Source of the DNA: Saprolegnia diclina VS20 | Lineage: Eukaryota > Oomycota > Saprolegniomycetes > Saprolegniales > Saprolegniaceae | Direction: 5' to 3' | DNA: 22,376 nt | Assembly (NCBI RefSeq): GCF_000281045.1 | Contig: NW_008246135.1 | Span: 243,355-265,730 of the forward strand | In this document: positions 19,845 to 22,376 of the stretch, piece by piece | Position numbering within the stretch: position 1 is the first letter of the stretch | Layout of the letters: the number at the start of each line of letters is the position of its first letter | The notes under the pieces: model-generated | Database searches by the model: none | Seen by the model: only the letters and a program-made list of their open reading frames with translations | Told to the model about the DNA's origin: nothing | Translations under genes and position numbers: made by a program

Positions 19845-20066
19845 CGCCCTTTCTCAGCGCCCAAGGCTAGGGTATGGGGCTATTGTATAGGTCGTCAAAC
19901 GAGGACATAGTTGTTGGCGCCATAATCCATGGGTTTCGACTGGAGTTTGGTCAGGTCGCTTTTGCAATCAGATGCCAAACAATAGCCCAAATGGCCCAAA
20001 TGTCGTTGCCATGACAACCCAACGACCGCCATCAAAACGGATTGCTCGGTCATTTCGACTTGAGCC
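19845..20066 (+). promoter_or_regulatory. Intergenic region and promoter of the ankyrin-type gene
   Basis: A 222-bp gap between two genes in tandem. It holds a near-palindrome GTTGCCATGACAAC at 20005-20018 and an initiator-like GTCATTTCGAC (about 20049-20059) ending about 8 nt before the ATG at 20067. CCCAAATG is duplicated at about 19986-20002. The compact spacing suggests a short 5'UTR. Confidence 0.4.
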
Positions 20067-21704
20067 ATGTGGACGAGCATTGCCGATGTGCAACCGGTGA
20101 TCCTGGCCTTTGCGGAGCCGCTGACACAGTACCTCAACGGCGCACTCGACGCCGAATTGGACTTCCGCGCCGCCAACCGCGAAGCTACCGTGGCGCGCAT
20201 CTGGGCCGACGCCTTTCGCAACGATTGGCCCGGCCAACTCGAGCGTCTCCCACAATGGTCTTGCCTGGACAAGGCCACCTATGCTTGCATCCGGTCCAAG
20301 GCCATGTACAGCAACGTGATGGCGTACGCTACTAGCCCCAACCACTGGTGCATCGTGGGTCAGCATCAATACTGCAATACGAACTGTGCACTTCCGGCCC
20401 ACCCGAGCTGGACACCCGACATTGAACTCAGCGAGGCCGATGCAGCCCCGATGGAGAACCTGTGGCTCGACGTCCTCGCGCCATTCCTCGAGTGTCCGAT
20501 CGCGCTCGCGCATGCTGCGATCATTGGCGGGCATCTGCAGCTCCTCCGCTACCTCATCGGCGAGAAAAGCGTCGTTGTCGCTGACTTTGGCTACATCCAC
20601 GAGTACGGCTGCAGCCGTCCGGCAATGGACATTGCCGCCGAGTACGGTCATCTCGAGGTCCTCAAGCTGCTCCACGACGGCGGTGCACTATTGTGCACGA
20701 CGGCAGCCATGGACAAGGCCGCTCTCAATGGACATTTCCACGTCGTCCAGTGACTTCAGCAGCACCGCACCGAAGGCTGCTCCCCCCACGTCCTCGATCA
20801 AGTCATCAAGAATGGACACAGAGACATTGTGCGTTTTCTGCAAAAGCACTGCAACGCGTCGTTCTCGCCGGACGTGTTTGAAATGGCCGCCGCCTACAAC
20901 GACCTGGACCTCATCCAGGAATTGCATTACGTGTGGCACGCGCCATGCACGACAGCCGCCCTGGACGCCGCCGCCGCCCACAGCAGCGTGACGATCGTCG
21001 ATTTTTTACATCGAAACAGAACGGAAGGCTGCACGGCGCTGGCCATGGACAGCGCTGCATTCCGCGGGGCGCTTGACGTTGTCCGATACCTCCACGAACA
21101 CCGAGACGAAGGATGCACGACCCTCGCGCTGGACGCGGCCGCCCGTTGCGGGCATCTACCCGTCGTTCAGTTTCTCACCGAGCACCGCACCGAGGGTGGC
21201 ACGGTGCACGCGATGGACCGAGCGGCGCACCGAGCGGCGCACCGCGGCTTTGACGCCGTCGTGCGCTACCTCCACGAACACCGAGACGAAGGCTGCACGA
21301 CGCGCGCGGTGGACTGGGCCGCCGCCGCAGGTCATCTCTCCATTGTACGCTTCCTCCTTGAGCATCGATCGGAAGGCGGTACGTACCGAGGCATTTACTG
21401 GGCGGCCGCGCGCCGTGATCGCGACTACCCCGCTATTTTGGCTTTGTTGTTGCTGCACGACACGACCAAGATGCATTCTGCCGCCGCCGTTGAGCACGCA
21501 TTGCGAATCGGCGACCGCAGGACCTTTAATGCCCTTCTCGCCGCGGGTTGCAACGGCGCGAGCGATGTCAACGTCGACGCCATCACTTGGCGACTGCTGA
21601 GTCGCGCCGACGCGCTCTATGACGACCCTACCACGGGTGAATATGGCAACACCGACAGAGACGAGCACAAAGAGAATTTCCAGTTTCACATAAACAGATT
21701 CTGA
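20067..21704 (+). CDS. Ankyrin-type repeat protein interrupted by one in-frame TGA
   Basis: One frame of 546 codons from the ATG at 20067 to the TGA at 21702-21704, open except for a TGA at 20751-20753 (codon 229). The first about 150 residues are a non-repeat N-terminal region. From about 20490 the chain is a run of roughly ten ankyrin-type repeats of about 30 residues, with consensus HRxEGCTxxAMDxAAxxGHLxVVRFL. Repeat sequence resumes directly after the TGA (LQQHRTEGC), so the frame is intact on both sides. As written, the product would be either a 228-aa truncated protein or, with read-through, 545 aa. An intron removing the TGA is not credible (no GT-AG pair at a usable length). It could be a recent pseudogene, a sequence error or read-through. 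Ankyrin-type repeats bind partner proteins; the target is unknown. An AATAAA follows the last stop at 21713-21718. Confidence 0.85.
21221..21244 (+). repeat. 12-bp coding tandem duplication in ankyrin-type gene
   Basis: CGAGCGGCGCAC occurs twice in direct succession, encoding RAAHRAAH in one repeat and lengthening it by four residues compared with its neighbours. It is a fresh slippage event inside the repeat array. Confidence 0.8.
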
Positions 21705-21712
21705 GGTTTATC

Positions 21713-21718
21713 AATAAA
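21713..21718 (+). terminator. AATAAA polyadenylation signal
   Basis: AATAAA lies 8 nt after the final stop of the ankyrin-type gene, followed by T-rich sequence. The position suits a cleavage/polyadenylation signal with a very short 3'UTR. Confidence 0.5.
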
Positions 21719-21756
21719 TCTCTTCTGCATTGGTGCTGAATAGGCTTCAATGACAT

Positions 21757-21970
21757 AACACTCGGGTCGCAAGTACGACGGCGACGGCAACCTCAAGACG
21801 TAGTGGCCAACTGCACTTAAAAAAGTCGTCAAAGTTCAACGAAAAGGTCCAGTACATCGCTGATCAGTACTAGTACAGCCGCTTTGTGGCCAAGAGTGAA
21901 GTGACTGGCAAGATACTTACAAAGGTCATTAACCGCCTGACGCTCAGCGAGTCGATCGCGGACACTGAGT
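21757..21970 (+). pseudogene. Decayed fragment of an M13 peptidase gene
   Basis: This stretch aligns along its length with the M13 gene of this window at about 8005-8195, the part just after the HEITH zinc site and running into ETIAD. The run GACGGCGACGGCAACCTCAA and the stretch coding for FVAKSEVTG are nearly identical. The copy has in-frame stops (for example the TAG in place of PWW at about 21800 and another at about 21870) and small length changes, and the third zinc ligand motif is altered (ETIAD to ESIAD). Flanking M13 sequence is absent on both sides. It is a truncated, untranslatable relic in the same orientation as its intact relative 13.7 kb away. Whether it derives from that gene or from another paralogue cannot be told here. 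Confidence 0.92.
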
Positions 21971-22136
21971 GTTGCCGAATGGTTCTCTCATCGACCTTGT
22001 TATTTACACGGAAACAAACATATGCAATCGACATCTCTATTGATTCGACGAATTACAGTAAATAGTATGTAGACATCTATTTGCGCAACAGACTTCGTAA
22101 TCATGTTGAATGTTTTACGTAGTAATATCTAGACGT
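21971..22136. other. AT-rich intergenic stretch with imperfect direct repeat
   Basis: No gene. A word of the form TAGACATCTATTTGCGCAAC (about 22068-22087) recurs as TAGACGTCTATTGGCGCGAC (about 22130-22149), the second copy spanning the stop codon of the minus-strand gene at the right edge. This looks like a small duplication of the gene's 3' end. Confidence 0.5.
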
Positions 22137-22376
22137 CTATTGGCGCGACTTTTCCTGGAACGTGTTGATGCGGTTGTCGCTCATGAGCCGGATCGGGTTG
22201 CGGTGCGAGTTCCAGCTCGACTCGTTGACGTTGTCGCGGATCGGGCTGCCGCGGTTCTCCTTGCTCCAGTGCACGTGCGGGCAGCTCGTCAAGTAGCGCA
22301 CTGATGCACCGCCAGCAAGCGCGCACGCGCCGACGATGACGCCGATGACGGGCCACGCAGCCGTGTCACGGAGCCA
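22137..22376 (-). CDS. 3' part of a small membrane protein, NDUFA4/MLRQ-B12D-like (partial)
   Basis: Reading the minus strand from the window edge gives 79 codons without an ATG at the left of the frame, ending TAG at 22137-22139. The start and any first exon lie beyond the window. The chain opens WLRDTAAWPVIGVIVGACAL, a single hydrophobic helix, then RYLTSCPHVHWSKENR and SPIRDN. One N-terminal helix followed by (N/C)P-x-V-x-W-x-K-x-NR is the pattern of the MLRQ/B12D family (NDUFA4 in animals, B12D in plants), small single-span proteins of the inner mitochondrial membrane associated with respiratory complexes. The C-terminal about 30 residues (ESSWNSHRNPIRLM onward) are not recognised. Family assignment rests on motif resemblance alone. 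Third positions are strongly G/C, as in the real genes nearby. Confidence 0.68.
   Translation of the reverse strand, partial: WLRDTAAWPVIGVIVGACALAGGASVRYLTSCPHVHWSKENRGSPIRDNVNESSWNSHRNPIRLMSDNRINTFQEKSRQ

Overview
The window is nuclear DNA of a protist-like eukaryote, most likely an oomycete of the Saprolegniales (Aphanomyces/Saprolegnia/Achlya type). This is inferred from very short GT-AG introns (mostly 44-64 bp, many starting GTAC and ending TAG), coding sequence rich in G/C at third codon positions, oomycete-style initiator motifs (TCATTY) just upstream of several start codons, and the gene repertoire (secreted M13 peptidase, glycine-rich secreted proteins, IQ/SFI1-type protein, long ankyrin-type repeat protein). 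No sequence search was possible, so the taxon is an inference.

Layout. 1-886 has no recognisable gene. 962-1786 (+) carries the body of a single-pass membrane protein with a Cys-rich ectodomain whose 5' end is unresolved. 1787-6390 is gene-poor, with a CTAT microsatellite. 6460-8481 (+) is an intact secreted M13 (neprilysin-like) metallopeptidase. 9089-10439 is a perfect-length inverted duplication (two 577-bp arms, 197-bp spacer) carrying two divergent, almost identical glycine-rich secreted protein genes. 10685-12386 (-) is a mitochondrial FAD-linked D-lactate dehydrogenase in six exons, reconstructed completely (481 aa). About 13231-19844 (+) is a very large gene of about 23 exons whose predicted product (about 1,800 aa) strings together SFI1-like/IQ helices, a thioredoxin-like fold without the CxxC, more IQ-type helices, a B-box-like zinc region, four EF-hand loops and a UBA-like domain. 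20067-21704 (+) is an ankyrin-type repeat protein interrupted by one in-frame TGA. 21757-21970 is a decayed fragment of an M13 peptidase gene, and 22137-22376 (-) is the 3' end of a small membrane protein resembling the NDUFA4/MLRQ-B12D family of mitochondrial complex subunits, cut by the window edge.

The genes do not form an operon or an obvious pathway. The most unusual items are the multidomain calcium/calmodulin-type gene, apparently a scaffold of the centriole/flagellar or cytoskeletal kind, and the head-to-head pair of glycine-rich genes held at about 99% identity.
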